Of a DNA stretch of 64,000 nt, positions 15,112 to 23,445 are shown one piece after another. The DNA lies in the NCBI RefSeq assembly GCF_014649535.1, contig NZ_BMTF01000022.1, forward strand, positions 62,001 to 126,000, written 5' to 3'. The stretch is from Streptomyces gelaticus (GTDB taxonomy: Bacteria; Actinomycetota; Actinomycetes; Streptomycetales; Streptomycetaceae). The notes under the pieces were generated by a model that did not search any database, had not been told where the DNA came from, and saw only the letters and a list, made by a program, of their open reading frames with translations. Both the position numbers and the translations under genes were made by a program. Numbering within the stretch: the stretch's first letter is position 1; each line of letters opens with the position of its first letter.

Positions 15112-16341
15112 TCAACCGGTGAGCCCCTGCGACGCCGAGGCGCCCGGAGCGTGCCCCGTCACGATCGCCACGACCACCGCGAGGGCCGCGACCGCGCCGC
15201 CGAGCAGCATGACCGCCGACACGGACACATGGTCGAGTACGGCTCCGCCCGCCATGGCGCCGAGGGCGAAGGTCGCCTGGAAGGACGCGGTGAACAGGAC
15301 GGACGCCGCTTCGGGGGCGTCGGGCGCGGCCCTGGCGAACGAGGTCTGCGAGCAGACCGGCACCGCACCGTAGGCGACACCCCAGACGACCAGCAGTGCG
15401 ACGGCTCCGGCCTCCCACCTGCCCAGGACCGGGAGCAGCGCGGTCGCGGCGGCGATCAGTCCCGCGGCGAGGGATACCGCGGCGCGCGGGCGGCGCGTCA
15501 CGAGTGCGCCACCGACGAAGTTGCCGAGGATCCCGGCGGTTCCGTAGACCAGCAGCAACCCTGTGATCAGGGCCGGACCGGCGTGCGTGACCTGTTCCAG
15601 GAAGGGGGTGACATAGGTGTACGTCGCGAAGTGCGACAGAACGACGAGGAAGGTGAGGAGCACGGCGAAGCGGGTGCCGGGCCGCTTGAGCACGGTGCGC
15701 AGCAGGCTCGCGCGGGTGACCTGTGCCGGCGGCAGGGCCGGAACCACCAGGAGCATCAGGGCCAGTACGCCCATGCTCAGCACCCCCATGACCACGAAAG
15801 CCGTCCGCCAGCCGGCCAGATCGCCGATGAACGTACCGGCGGGGACGCCGAGCACGGAGCCCAGCGGGACGGCCGAGAAGATCACCGCTGTCGCCCGGCC
15901 GGCCGACGCCGGGCGGACCAGTCGGCCGGCCAGTCCGGCCGCGATGGACCAGAAGCCGCCGATGGTGACCCCGACCATCACCCGGGAGACCAGGACGAGG
16001 CGGTAGTCGGTCGCGGCGGCGATGAGGAAGTCGGCCAGGGCCAGCAGGAGCACGAAGGCGCAGAGCATCAGGCGCCGGTCGACCCGTGCCGTCGCCATCG
16101 TGACCAACGGCGCGGAGAGAGCCGCGAGGAGACCGGGCATGGTCATCATCAGGCCCGCCGTGCCGTCCGAGACGGCGAAGTCGGACCCGATCGATGTGAG
16201 CAGGCCGATGGGCAGGATCTCGGTGGTGACGATCGAGAAGATGCCCAGCATCACGGAGACGACGGCGAGCCGGCCGCGCAAGGGAGTGCGGGGAGGGGAG
16301 GCGGTGCCTTCGGAGGGGGCGGTGGCTGCGGTCGTGGTCAT
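15112..16341 (-). CDS. MFS drug-efflux-type transporter (DHA1 family)
   Basis: Twelve-helix major facilitator of 409 residues, in the DHA1/AraJ-Cmx group of proton-driven exporters. The conserved RVDRRLML loop after helix 2 (motif A region), RVMVGVTIGGFWSI in helix 4-5 and AVIFSAVPLGSVLGVPAGTFIGDLAGWR (antiporter motif C) are visible. Known relatives export chloramphenicol or arabinose-like sugars, so the substrate is open. The ATG at 16341 is preferred to one at 16383, because the added 14 residues have poor codon bias. No regulator gene adjoins it. Confidence 0.87.
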   Translation of the reverse strand: MTTTAATAPSEGTASPPRTPLRGRLAVVSVMLGIFSIVTTEILPIGLLTSIGSDFAVSDGTAGLMMTMPGLLAALSAPLVTMATARVDRRLMLCAFVLLLALADFLIAAATDYRLVLVSRVMVGVTIGGFWSIAAGLAGRLVRPASAGRATAVIFSAVPLGSVLGVPAGTFIGDLAGWRTAFVVMGVLSMGVLALMLLVVPALPPAQVTRASLLRTVLKRPGTRFAVLLTFLVVLSHFATYTYVTPFLEQVTHAGPALITGLLLVYGTAGILGNFVGGALVTRRPRAAVSLAAGLIAAATALLPVLGRWEAGAVALLVVWGVAYGAVPVCSQTSFARAAPDAPEAASVLFTASFQATFALGAMAGGAVLDHVSVSAVMLLGGAVAALAVVVAIVTGHAPGASASQGLTG

Positions 16342-16484
16342 GGCGGACGCCGTCCTGTGCTCGGTGACGCGAGGGCTGTTCACCCCAGTTCACAAGCGCC
16401 GGTGGACGGTGTCCGGCAGGTTCGCGACGTCGACGTCGCCGGCCGGGGTTGATGTCGCGTTTTCGCCGGAGGACCGGATACGGC

Positions 16485-16524
16485 GAAGGGCCGTCGCTCC
16501 CGAGCGGGGGAGTGACAGCCCTTC
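16485..16524 (-). terminator. Terminator after the NlpC/P60 gene
   Basis: A 17-bp stem (16485-16501 with 16508-16524) with two mismatches, starting about 55 bp beyond the stop of the minus-strand gene. Confidence 0.6.
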
Positions 16525-16577
16525 ACCACGTGCCGCGAAGGCACTTGTGAATCCGTGAACCCGGAGGTCGCGCCGAA

Positions 16578-17411
16578 TCAGAGAACGCGGACCGCGCCCG
16601 ACGGCGGGTCGTAGGACAGCGGGCGCTGCACCACACCGGTGCTGGAGTTCTGCGCACCGACGAACTGGCCGTTGCCCACGTAGATCCCGACGTGGTACGC
16701 GCTGCCCGCGCCGCCCCAGTACAGGATGTCGCCCGGCTGGAGGTTGCTCAGCGAGACCTGGGTGCCGGCGGTGGACTGGGCCTGGGAGACGCGCGGCAGG
16801 TCGATGTTGACCGAACGGAACGCGGCCTGGACGAGGCCGGAACAGTCCCACGAGTTGGGGCCGGTGCCACCGGAGACGTACGCGTCGCCGACCTGGGCCT
16901 GCGCGAAGGCGATGACGGCCGCTGCGGAGCCGGTCGCGCTCGACGAGGAGGAAGAGGAGGCCGTGGAGACGGCCGTGCCGGCGCTGGAGCCGGAGGTCGC
17001 GCTGAGCGTCGTACGGGCCGTGGTGCGGGAAGCGCGCTCGGCGGCCTCCGCCTTGGCCTTGGCGGCCGCTTCCGCCTTCTTCTTGGCCTCCGCCTTGCGG
17101 ACCGCCTCGGCCTTGGCCTTCTTGGCGGTCTTGGCCGCGGTGGCGGCTGCGGCGTCCTCCTGGGCCTGCGTCTGCAGGTCCTGGGCGACCTGCTGCGTGG
17201 CCTGGGCGGACGCGGCGACGGCGGTGGAGAGCCCGGAGGTGATGGTGGGCATCTCGATGGTCTGGGTCACCGGCTCGGCCTGGGCCGGACCGGCAGCGCC
17301 TGCGACCGCGATGGTGCTGAGGACGCCACCGGCAACTCCGGCCCGCAGTGCCGTCTTCGAGGCGCTTCGGCGGGGCTTCCGGTGGCTGGGTATGTGAGCG
17401 GTGTGGGACAT
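16578..17411 (-). CDS. Secreted NlpC/P60 peptidoglycan endopeptidase
   Basis: Exported cell-wall hydrolase of 277 residues. A long signal peptide (to about residue 46, AQAEP) is followed by an Ala/Lys/Glu-rich coiled-coil segment (about 75-135), a Ser/Ala linker (135-165) and the NlpC/P60 domain (165-277). The nucleophile lies in SWDCSGLVQ and the catalytic His in AYHVGIYVG; these enzymes cut D-Glu to diamino acid bonds in wall peptides. A gene of this type next to nuoA is also found in S. coelicolor. The ATG at 17411 has no clear ribosome site; instead a folded leader lies right before it, so regulation by the 5' leader is possible. Confidence 0.9.
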   Translation of the reverse strand: MSHTAHIPSHRKPRRSASKTALRAGVAGGVLSTIAVAGAAGPAQAEPVTQTIEMPTITSGLSTAVAASAQATQQVAQDLQTQAQEDAAAATAAKTAKKAKAEAVRKAEAKKKAEAAAKAKAEAAERASRTTARTTLSATSGSSAGTAVSTASSSSSSSATGSAAAVIAFAQAQVGDAYVSGGTGPNSWDCSGLVQAAFRSVNIDLPRVSQAQSTAGTQVSLSNLQPGDILYWGGAGSAYHVGIYVGNGQFVGAQNSSTGVVQRPLSYDPPSGAVRVL

Positions 17412-17427
17412 GAGTACTAGCGCTATC

Positions 17428-17509
17428 AGGGCCTCGGGGCTCCCATCAAGAAACGTGTGTTGCGACACAGTTACGTCCGGAATCTGTGAATCCGCTTTCC
17501 GGAGGCCCT
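17428..17509 (-). promoter_or_regulatory. Potential structured 5' leader of the NlpC/P60 gene
   Basis: Eight-base arms AGGGCCTC (17428-17435) and GAGGCCCT (17502-17509) could close an 82-nt leader ending 16 nt before the start codon. An alternative internal helix, TCCGGAA (17476-17482) with TTCCGGA (17497-17503), shares two bases with the closing stem, so the two compete. Some Streptomyces wall-hydrolase genes have c-di-AMP riboswitches, but the conserved segments of that class were not found here. Confidence 0.4.
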
Positions 17510-17542
17510 TATTGACGCCGTAACGGGCAAAACGGGCGCACC

Positions 17543-17560
17543 TGATCACCGCTGTGATCA
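17543..17560. promoter_or_regulatory. Inverted repeat TGATCAC-CGCT-GTGATCA
   Basis: Seven-base perfect arms with a four-base spacer, about 130 bp upstream of the NlpC/P60 start. Probably a regulator site; the protein is unknown, though it is similar in style to CRP-family half sites. Confidence 0.45.
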
Positions 17561-18098
17561 CGGACTTTCGGCAATACGCCCGAATTGCCCGCCACCTACC
17601 ATCCGTTCGCACCGATGGCCAAGCCCGCTTTTATTGGCACCCGTGCGGAGTGACGCAGGTCACAGCGTGATCGCGCCATGGTGGCGCCGCAGTCGCCATG
17701 TGGCTGCGGCGTGCCGGATGTGGGTGCGCCCGGCGTCCGGGGTCTCGCCGGTTTCCGGCCGACGGCCGATTCGCCCCGCCGTTCGTCCCGCCCATTCCCC
17801 CCTGCTCGCTCGTCCCGAAGATCGTGAATGTGTGCACACGTCCACTTCGCTCCTCGGGACCCCTCGTCGGAGTGAGCCCAGAGTGGGACGGATCCCCATA
17901 TCACGCTCAGGGTGTCCATTGCCAATTTGCTTCTTCGGGTATCTGATTGTTAGAGGAAAAAGCCTCTTGACCAGCGCGGACGGCATCGATTGTCACGTCT
18001 CGTGATCACTCGGCCGCTTTGCGTACGAAGATCACCGCTGAGGCGGCTTCGTTGCCCTTCGCCGGGTGGTGGAGATCACAAACTCGTTGTTGTAACCC

Positions 18099-18112
18099 GT
18101 GTCGCAGATCAC
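18099..18112. promoter_or_regulatory. Possible CRP-like site upstream of nuoA
   Basis: GTG-N8-CAC with the sequence GTGTCGCAGATCAC fits the spacing of the streptomycete Crp consensus apart from one position. The element AGATCACA is present twice in this region (18074 and 18107). Confidence 0.3.
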
Positions 18113-18147
18113 AGGACGGCGGGCATAGGATGCGGGGCAGTCGGGCT

Positions 18148-18163
18148 TGTGAACTGCCTCACA
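18148..18163. promoter_or_regulatory. Rex operator (ROP) before the nuo operon
   Basis: TGTGAACTGCCTCACA matches the Rex consensus TGTGAAC-N-TCACA, with paired TGTGA/TCACA ends. Rex is the NADH/NAD+-sensing repressor known to control the nuo operon, the cyd operon and its own gene in S. coelicolor. A possible -10 box TAGGAT lies at 18126-18131, so Rex bound here would cover the start of transcription. Confidence 0.75.
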
Positions 18164-18244
18164 TGTGCACGATCTTGGTGGGGTGGTGAGCCGAATCGCC
18201 CGATGCGGTCCAACGGTCAAGGACGACTGGAAGGAGCGAGGAGC

Positions 18245-18604
18245 GTGAATGCCTACGCGCCCATCCTCGTGCTCGGCGCCCTCGGGGCAGGGTTTGCGAT
18301 CTTCTCCGTGGTCATGGCCACGCTTATCGGCCCGAAGCGGTACAACCGAGCAAAGCTCGAAGCGTACGAGTGCGGTATCGAACCCACCCCCACTCCGGCC
18401 GGAGGCGGCCGCTTCCCCATCAAGTACTACCTGACGGCGATGCTCTTCATCGTCTTCGACATCGAGATCGTCTTCCTCTATCCCTGGGCGGTCACCTTCG
18501 ACGCCCTGGGGATCTTCGGGCTCGTGGAGATGCTGCTCTTCGTGCTCACCGTCTTCGTCGCCTACGCGTATGTATGGCGTCGCGGCGGCCTGGAATGGGA
18601 CTGA
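18245..18604 (+). CDS. nuoA: NADH-quinone oxidoreductase subunit A
   Basis: Membrane subunit of respiratory complex I, 119 residues with three helices (about 5-27, 60-82 and 87-110). It forms part of the junction between the quinone site and the membrane arm. The conserved KLEAYECGIEP loop between helices 1 and 2, including the Cys near residue 41, and FDIEIVFLYPW in helix 2 are diagnostic. The GTG at 18245 follows the strong site AAGGAGCGAGGAG. It is the first gene of a 14-gene operon and the one nearest the Rex operator. Confidence 0.97.
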   Translation: MNAYAPILVLGALGAGFAIFSVVMATLIGPKRYNRAKLEAYECGIEPTPTPAGGGRFPIKYYLTAMLFIVFDIEIVFLYPWAVTFDALGIFGLVEMLLFVLTVFVAYAYVWRRGGLEWD

Positions 18605-18622
18605 GGGGCTGAGGGGCACACC

Positions 18623-19177
18623 ATGGGACTCGAAGAGAAGCTGCCCAGCGGCTTCGTGCTGACCACTGTCGAGCAGGCCGCCGGCTGGGTACGGAAGTCC
18701 TCCGTCTTCCCCGCCACCTTCGGCCTCGCCTGCTGCGCCATCGAGATGATGACGACCGGGGCCGGTCGCTACGACCTGGCCCGTTTCGGGATGGAGGTCT
18801 TCCGCGGATCGCCGCGGCAAGCGGATCTGATGATCGTGGCAGGACGGGTCAGCCAGAAGATGGCTCCCGTCCTGCGGCAGGTCTACGACCAGATGCCCAA
18901 CCCCAAGTGGGTGATCTCCATGGGGGTTTGCGCATCGTCGGGCGGAATGTTCAACAATTACGCCATTGTTCAGGGTGTTGATCATATTGTGCCGGTTGAC
19001 ATCTATTTGCCCGGCTGTCCGCCGCGGCCCGAGATGCTGATGGACGCGATCCTCAAGCTCCACCAGAAGATCCAGACCTCCAAGCTCGGGGTCAATGCGG
19101 AGGAGGCCGCCCGCGAGGCGGAGGACGCGGCACTCAAGGCGCTGCCCCTGATCGAGATGAAGGGGCTGCTGCGGTGA
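18623..19177 (+). CDS. nuoB: NADH-quinone oxidoreductase subunit B
   Basis: Peripheral complex I subunit of 184 residues that carries iron-sulfur cluster N2, the last electron donor to menaquinone. The four ligands are visible: adjacent C37-C38 in FGLACCAIE, C103 in MGVCASSGG and C132 in LPGCPPRPE. The C-terminal ~35 residues are a helical, Ala/Glu-rich extension. It starts 18 bp after nuoA and overlaps nuoC by four bases (GTGA). Confidence 0.98.
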   Translation: MGLEEKLPSGFVLTTVEQAAGWVRKSSVFPATFGLACCAIEMMTTGAGRYDLARFGMEVFRGSPRQADLMIVAGRVSQKMAPVLRQVYDQMPNPKWVISMGVCASSGGMFNNYAIVQGVDHIVPVDIYLPGCPPRPEMLMDAILKLHQKIQTSKLGVNAEEAAREAEDAALKALPLIEMKGLLR

Positions 19178-19896
19178 GCGAGAGCCAGAGCCACGACGAG
19201 AAGAACCACAACGGAGTGCCCGCCCCGCGCGAGGACGCCGGGATCATCGGCGTACGCAAGGGCATGTTCGGCGCCGACAACGGCGGCGACACCTCCGGCT
19301 ACGGCGGCCTCGTCCGCACCGTGACCCTGCCGGGCGCCACGTTCCGTCCGTACGGCGGCTGGTTCGACGAGGTCGCCGACGAGCTCGAAGGGGCCCTGGA
19401 GGAGCAGGACCTGCTTCCCGGGAACGCCATCGAGAAGACCGTCGTCGACCGCGGCGAGCTCACCTTCCACATCGCCCGCGAGCACCTTGTCCAGGTCGCC
19501 CGGACCCTGCGTGACGACCCGGCGCTGCGCTTCGAGCTCTGCACGGGGGTGAGCGGTGTCCACTTCCTCGGCGACAAGGGCCGCGAGCTGCACGCCGTCT
19601 ACCATCTGCGTTCGCTCACGCACGGCCGGTTGATCCGCCTGGAGGTGTCGGTCCCGGACAGTGATCCGCACATCCCGTCCCTCGTCGAGGTCTATCCGAC
19701 CAACGACTGGCACGAGCGTGAGGCATACGACTTCTTCGGGCTCGTCTTCGACGGGCACCCCGCCCTCACCCGGATCATGATGCCGGACGACTGGCAGGGC
19801 TTCCCGCAGCGCAAGGACTATCCGCTCGGCGGCATCGCCGTCGAGTACAAGGGCGCCCAGATCCCGGCTCCGGACCAGCGGAGGTCGTACTCCTGA
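19174..19896 (+). CDS. nuoC: NADH-quinone oxidoreductase subunit C
   Basis: 30-kDa subunit of the connecting arm of complex I, 240 residues. The family signature is seen in DPHIPSLVEVYPTNDWHEREAYDFFGLVFDGHP (about 165-200) and the terminal DDWQGFPQRKDYPLGG. The first ~45 residues are a charged extension common in actinobacteria. It is separate from nuoD, unlike the CD fusion of enterics. The GTG start overlaps the nuoB stop, and its own stop shares one base with the nuoD ATG. Confidence 0.97.
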   Translation: MSESQSHDEKNHNGVPAPREDAGIIGVRKGMFGADNGGDTSGYGGLVRTVTLPGATFRPYGGWFDEVADELEGALEEQDLLPGNAIEKTVVDRGELTFHIAREHLVQVARTLRDDPALRFELCTGVSGVHFLGDKGRELHAVYHLRSLTHGRLIRLEVSVPDSDPHIPSLVEVYPTNDWHEREAYDFFGLVFDGHPALTRIMMPDDWQGFPQRKDYPLGGIAVEYKGAQIPAPDQRRSYS

Positions 19897-21218
19897 TGTC
19901 TACTCCCCATGCAACACCTCGGGCGACGACCGAGGGGACTGTATATACAGTCACCGGCGGCGACTGGGACGAGGTCGTCGAGTCGGCGGTCAAGTCCGAC
20001 GACGAGCGCATCATCGTCAACATGGGCCCTCAGCACCCGTCCACGCACGGGGTGCTGCGGCTGATCCTGGAGATCGACGGCGAGACCGTCACCGAGGCCC
20101 GCTGCGGCATCGGCTACCTCCACACCGGCATCGAGAAGAACCTCGAATTCCGGAACTGGACCCAGGGCACCACCTTCGTGACGCGTATGGATTACCTGAC
20201 GCCGTTCTTCAACGAGGCGGCGTACTGCCTGGGCGTCGAGAAACTCCTCGGCATCGAGGACCAGATCCCCGACCGGGCCACCGTCCTGCGCGTGCTCCTG
20301 ATGGAGCTCAACCGGATCTCCTCGCACCTGGTGTGCATCGCCACCGGCGGCATGGAGCTCGGCGCCACCACGATCATGATCTACGGCTTCCGCGATCGTG
20401 AACTCGTTCTCGACCTCTTCGAGCTGATCACCGGCCTGCGCATGAACCACGCGTTCATCCGCCCCGGCGGACTCGCCCAGGACCTGCCGCCCGGCGCGAT
20501 CGACCAGCTGCGCGAGTTCGTGAAGACCATGAGGAAGAACCTGCCGGAGTACGACAAGCTCGCCACCGGCAACCCCATCTTCAAGGCCCGTATGCAGGAC
20601 GTCGGCTACCTCGACCTGACCGGCTGCATGGCCCTCGGCGCCACCGGCCCGATCCTGCGCTCCGCCGGACTCCCGCACGACCTGCGCAAGACCGACCCGT
20701 ACTGCGGGTACGAGAACTACGAGTTCGACGTCCCCACCGCCGACACCTGCGACGCCTACGGCCGCTTCCTCGTCCGCCTGGAGGAGATGCGCCAGTCGCT
20801 GCGGATCGTCGAGCAGTGCATCGACCGGCTCGCCCCCGGGCCCGTGATGGTCGCAGACAAGAAGATCGCCTGGCCCGCCCAGCTCGCGCTCGGCCCGGAC
20901 GGCCTCGGGAACTCGCTCGACCACATCAAGAAGATCATGGGCACCTCCATGGAGGCCCTGATCCATCACTTCAAGCTGGTGACCGAGGGCTTCCGCGTCC
21001 CTGCCGGGCAGACGTACACCGCAGTCGAGTCGCCCAAGGGCGAACTCGGCGTGCACGTCGTCTCGGACGGCGGCACCCGCCCCTACCGGGTCCACTTCCG
21101 CGACCCGTCCTTCACCAACCTTCAGGCCATGGCGGCGATGTGCGAGGGCGGCCAGGTCGCCGACGTCATCGTCGCCGTCGCGTCCATCGACCCCGTGATG
21201 GGAGGCGTCGACCGGTGA
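19896..21218 (+). CDS. nuoD: NADH-quinone oxidoreductase subunit D
   Basis: 49-kDa complex I subunit, 440 residues, which together with NuoB forms the quinone-binding pocket. Landmarks include NMGPQHPSTHGVLRL (about 43-57), RCGIGYLHTGIEKN (about 70-83), the quinone-site region and the terminal SIDPVMGGVDR. The first ~35 residues vary in the family; they include a TVYTV stretch encoded by rare codons that form a 16-bp palindrome in the DNA. The stop overlaps the nuoE GTG. Confidence 0.98.
   Translation: MSTPHATPRATTEGTVYTVTGGDWDEVVESAVKSDDERIIVNMGPQHPSTHGVLRLILEIDGETVTEARCGIGYLHTGIEKNLEFRNWTQGTTFVTRMDYLTPFFNEAAYCLGVEKLLGIEDQIPDRATVLRVLLMELNRISSHLVCIATGGMELGATTIMIYGFRDRELVLDLFELITGLRMNHAFIRPGGLAQDLPPGAIDQLREFVKTMRKNLPEYDKLATGNPIFKARMQDVGYLDLTGCMALGATGPILRSAGLPHDLRKTDPYCGYENYEFDVPTADTCDAYGRFLVRLEEMRQSLRIVEQCIDRLAPGPVMVADKKIAWPAQLALGPDGLGNSLDHIKKIMGTSMEALIHHFKLVTEGFRVPAGQTYTAVESPKGELGVHVVSDGGTRPYRVHFRDPSFTNLQAMAAMCEGGQVADVIVAVASIDPVMGGVDR
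19937..19952. promoter_or_regulatory. 16-bp perfect palindrome inside nuoD
   Basis: GACTGTATATACAGTC, an AT-rich self-complementary site at codons 15-19 of nuoD, encoded with codons (ACT GTA TAT ACA) that are rare in Streptomyces. It resembles operators of GntR- or LexA-like dimers. No function is known. Confidence 0.35.
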
Positions 21219-22069
21219 CCGAAGCACGTCAGGAAGTCAGTCTGGGGATGCCGCAGCTCCCCGCCCCCGCCTACCCGGCCGAGGTGCGCGCCAGGCTCGA
21301 AGCGGACGCGAAGGAGGTGATCGCCCGCTACCCCGGCAGCCGCTCCGCCCTGCTGCCGCTGCTGCACCTGGTGCAGTCCGAGGAGGGATACGTCTCCCGC
21401 ACGGGCATGGCGTTCTGCGCCGAGCTGCTCGGCCTCACCACCGCCGAGGTCACCGCGGTCGCCACCTTCTACACGATGTACCGGCGCAGGCCGAGCGGTG
21501 ACTACCAGGTCGGTGTCTGCACCAACACCCTGTGCGCGGTGATGGGCGGCGACGCCATCTTCGACCGGCTCAAGGAGCACCTCGGCGTCGGCAACGACGA
21601 GACGACCGAGGACGGGAAGATCACCCTCGAACACATCGAGTGCAACGCGGCCTGCGACTTCGCCCCCGTCGTGATGGTCAACTGGGAGTTCTTCGACAAC
21701 CAGACGCCCGAGAGCGCGACCCGCCTGGTCGACGACCTGATCGCCGGGCGCACCGTCGAACCCACCCGCGGCGCCCCGCTCTGCTCGTACAAGGAGACCG
21801 CCCGGATCCTGGCCGGCTTCCCCGACGAGCGCCCCGGTGCCGTCGAAGCCTCCGGCGGCGCGGGCCCCGCCTCGCTGATCGGTCTCCGGCTCGCCAGGGG
21901 CGAGGAGCCGCCCCCACGCGTCGTCGCGCCGCGCGGCGAGCGTCCCACCGGCGCCCAGCCTCACGACCCGTCGCCGTCCGAGCACCTCGGCTCGCACGAC
22001 GCACCGCAGCAGACCTCGGCCTCCGACCCGGACCACCCGGCCGGCCCGACCGCCGAGGAGGGGGAGTGA
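21215..22069 (+). CDS. nuoE: NADH-quinone oxidoreductase subunit E
   Basis: Thioredoxin-fold [2Fe-2S] subunit of the NADH-oxidising module, 284 residues. The cluster N1a ligands are C102 and C107 (GVCTNTLCAV) and C143 and C147 (ECNAACDFAPV). Bacterial NuoE is normally about 165-180 residues; here a Pro/Ala/His-rich disordered tail of ~90 residues follows from about residue 195, as in other streptomycetes. The GTG at 21215 is supported by GGGAGG upstream. It overlaps nuoD by four bases and nuoF by one. Confidence 0.97.
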   Translation: MTEARQEVSLGMPQLPAPAYPAEVRARLEADAKEVIARYPGSRSALLPLLHLVQSEEGYVSRTGMAFCAELLGLTTAEVTAVATFYTMYRRRPSGDYQVGVCTNTLCAVMGGDAIFDRLKEHLGVGNDETTEDGKITLEHIECNAACDFAPVVMVNWEFFDNQTPESATRLVDDLIAGRTVEPTRGAPLCSYKETARILAGFPDERPGAVEASGGAGPASLIGLRLARGEEPPPRVVAPRGERPTGAQPHDPSPSEHLGSHDAPQQTSASDPDHPAGPTAEEGE

Positions 22070-23445
22070 TGACGTTGACGACCGAGATCAACGACAACGG
22101 AGGCGGCGGCGGGGGCAGCCCCGAGAAACTGCTCGCCCCCGTCCTCTCCGCCTTCTGGGACGAGCCGGAATCCTGGACCCTGGAGACCTACCGGCGCCAC
22201 GAGGGATACGAGGGGCTGCGCAAGGCCCTCGCCATGGCACCGGACGACCTCATCGCCTACGTCAAGGACTCGGGTCTGCGCGGCCGCGGCGGCGCGGGCT
22301 TCCCCACCGGGATGAAGTGGCAGTTCATCCCGCAGGGCGACGGCAAACCGCACTATCTCGTTGTCAACGCCGACGAATCGGAACCGGGCACCTGCAAGGA
22401 CATCCCGCTCCTGTTCGCCAACCCGCACAGCCTCATCGAGGGCATCGTGATCGCCTGTTACGCGATCCGTTCGTCGCACGCGTTCATCTACTTGCGCGGT
22501 GAGGTCGTCCCCGTGCTGCGACGCCTGCACGAGGCCGTACGAGAGGCGTACGAGGCGGGTTATCTGGGGACGAACATCCTGGGCTCAGGGCTCGATCTGG
22601 AACTCACGGTGCACGCCGGTGCCGGTGCGTACATCTGTGGTGAGGAAACCGCGCTGCTCGACTCTCTCGAAGGACGGCGTGGCCAGCCCCGGCTGCGACC
22701 TCCCTTCCCCGCGGTCGCCGGTCTGTACGCCTGCCCCACTGTGGTGAACAACGTCGAGTCCATCGCCTCGGTTCCCGCGATCCTGAACCGGGGCAAGGAC
22801 TGGTTCAAGTCGATGGGCAGCGAGAAGTCCCCCGGCTTCACGCTGTACTCGCTCAGCGGGCACGTCGCGGGCCCCGGCCAGTACGAGGCACCGCTCGGCA
22901 TCACGCTTCGCCAGCTGCTCGACATGAGCGGCGGCATGCGCCCCGGCCACCGGCTGAAGTTCTGGACCCCGGGCGGCTCGTCGACCCCGATGTTCACCGA
23001 CGAGCACCTCGACGTACCGCTCGACTACGAGGGCGTCGGCGCCGCCGGTTCCATGCTCGGAACCAAGGCGCTCCAGTGCTTCGACGAGACGACCTGCGTC
23101 GTGCGGGCCGTCACCCGCTGGACCGAGTTCTACGCCCACGAGTCCTGCGGCAAGTGCACGCCCTGCCGCGAAGGCACCTACTGGCTGGTCCAGTTGCTCC
23201 GCGACATCGAGGCCGGCAAGGGACAGATGGCCGACCTCGACAAGCTGAACGACATCGCCGACAACATCAACGGCAAGTCCTTCTGCGCCCTCGGTGACGG
23301 CGCCGCCTCGCCGATCTTCTCCTCGCTGAAGTACTTCCGCGAGGAGTACGAGCAGCACATCACGGGCCAGGGCTGCCCCTTCGATCCCGCCAGGTCGACC
23401 GCCTGGGCCGACGACAAGAACGCTCACCAGGGGGTGAACGCATGA
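22069..23445 (+). CDS. nuoF: NADH-quinone oxidoreductase subunit F
   Basis: NADH-binding flavoprotein of complex I, 458 residues. The NADH/FMN site GRGGAGFPTGMKW (72-84), GAGAYICGEETAL (about 185) and the cluster N3 motif C360-G-K-C363-T-P-C366 plus a further Cys in GKSFCALGD are all present. A short Gly-rich stretch (11-16) precedes the fold. It oxidises NADH and passes electrons via FMN into the iron-sulfur chain. It overlaps nuoG by four bases (ATGA). Confidence 0.98.
   Translation: MTLTTEINDNGGGGGGSPEKLLAPVLSAFWDEPESWTLETYRRHEGYEGLRKALAMAPDDLIAYVKDSGLRGRGGAGFPTGMKWQFIPQGDGKPHYLVVNADESEPGTCKDIPLLFANPHSLIEGIVIACYAIRSSHAFIYLRGEVVPVLRRLHEAVREAYEAGYLGTNILGSGLDLELTVHAGAGAYICGEETALLDSLEGRRGQPRLRPPFPAVAGLYACPTVVNNVESIASVPAILNRGKDWFKSMGSEKSPGFTLYSLSGHVAGPGQYEAPLGITLRQLLDMSGGMRPGHRLKFWTPGGSSTPMFTDEHLDVPLDYEGVGAAGSMLGTKALQCFDETTCVVRAVTRWTEFYAHESCGKCTPCREGTYWLVQLLRDIEAGKGQMADLDKLNDIADNINGKSFCALGDGAASPIFSSLKYFREEYEQHITGQGCPFDPARSTAWADDKNAHQGVNA

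Larger units (their letters stand above)
17412..18244. other. 833-bp regulatory region between the NlpC/P60 and nuoA genes
   Basis: I see no credible coding frame here. The NlpC side holds a potential folded leader (17428-17509) and an inverted repeat (17543-17560). The middle, 17630-17960, is mostly featureless and relatively rich in pyrimidine runs, with a short AT-rich patch at 17920-17965. The nuoA side has several GATCAC-containing elements (about 18003, 18029, 18074 and 18107), a CRP-like site and a Rex site. Confidence 0.6.

Noticed and set aside
17412..17660. c-di-AMP (ydaO) riboswitch before the NlpC/P60 gene
   Set aside because: Expected from related genes, but the conserved segments of that class were not found; only a different potential fold was seen.
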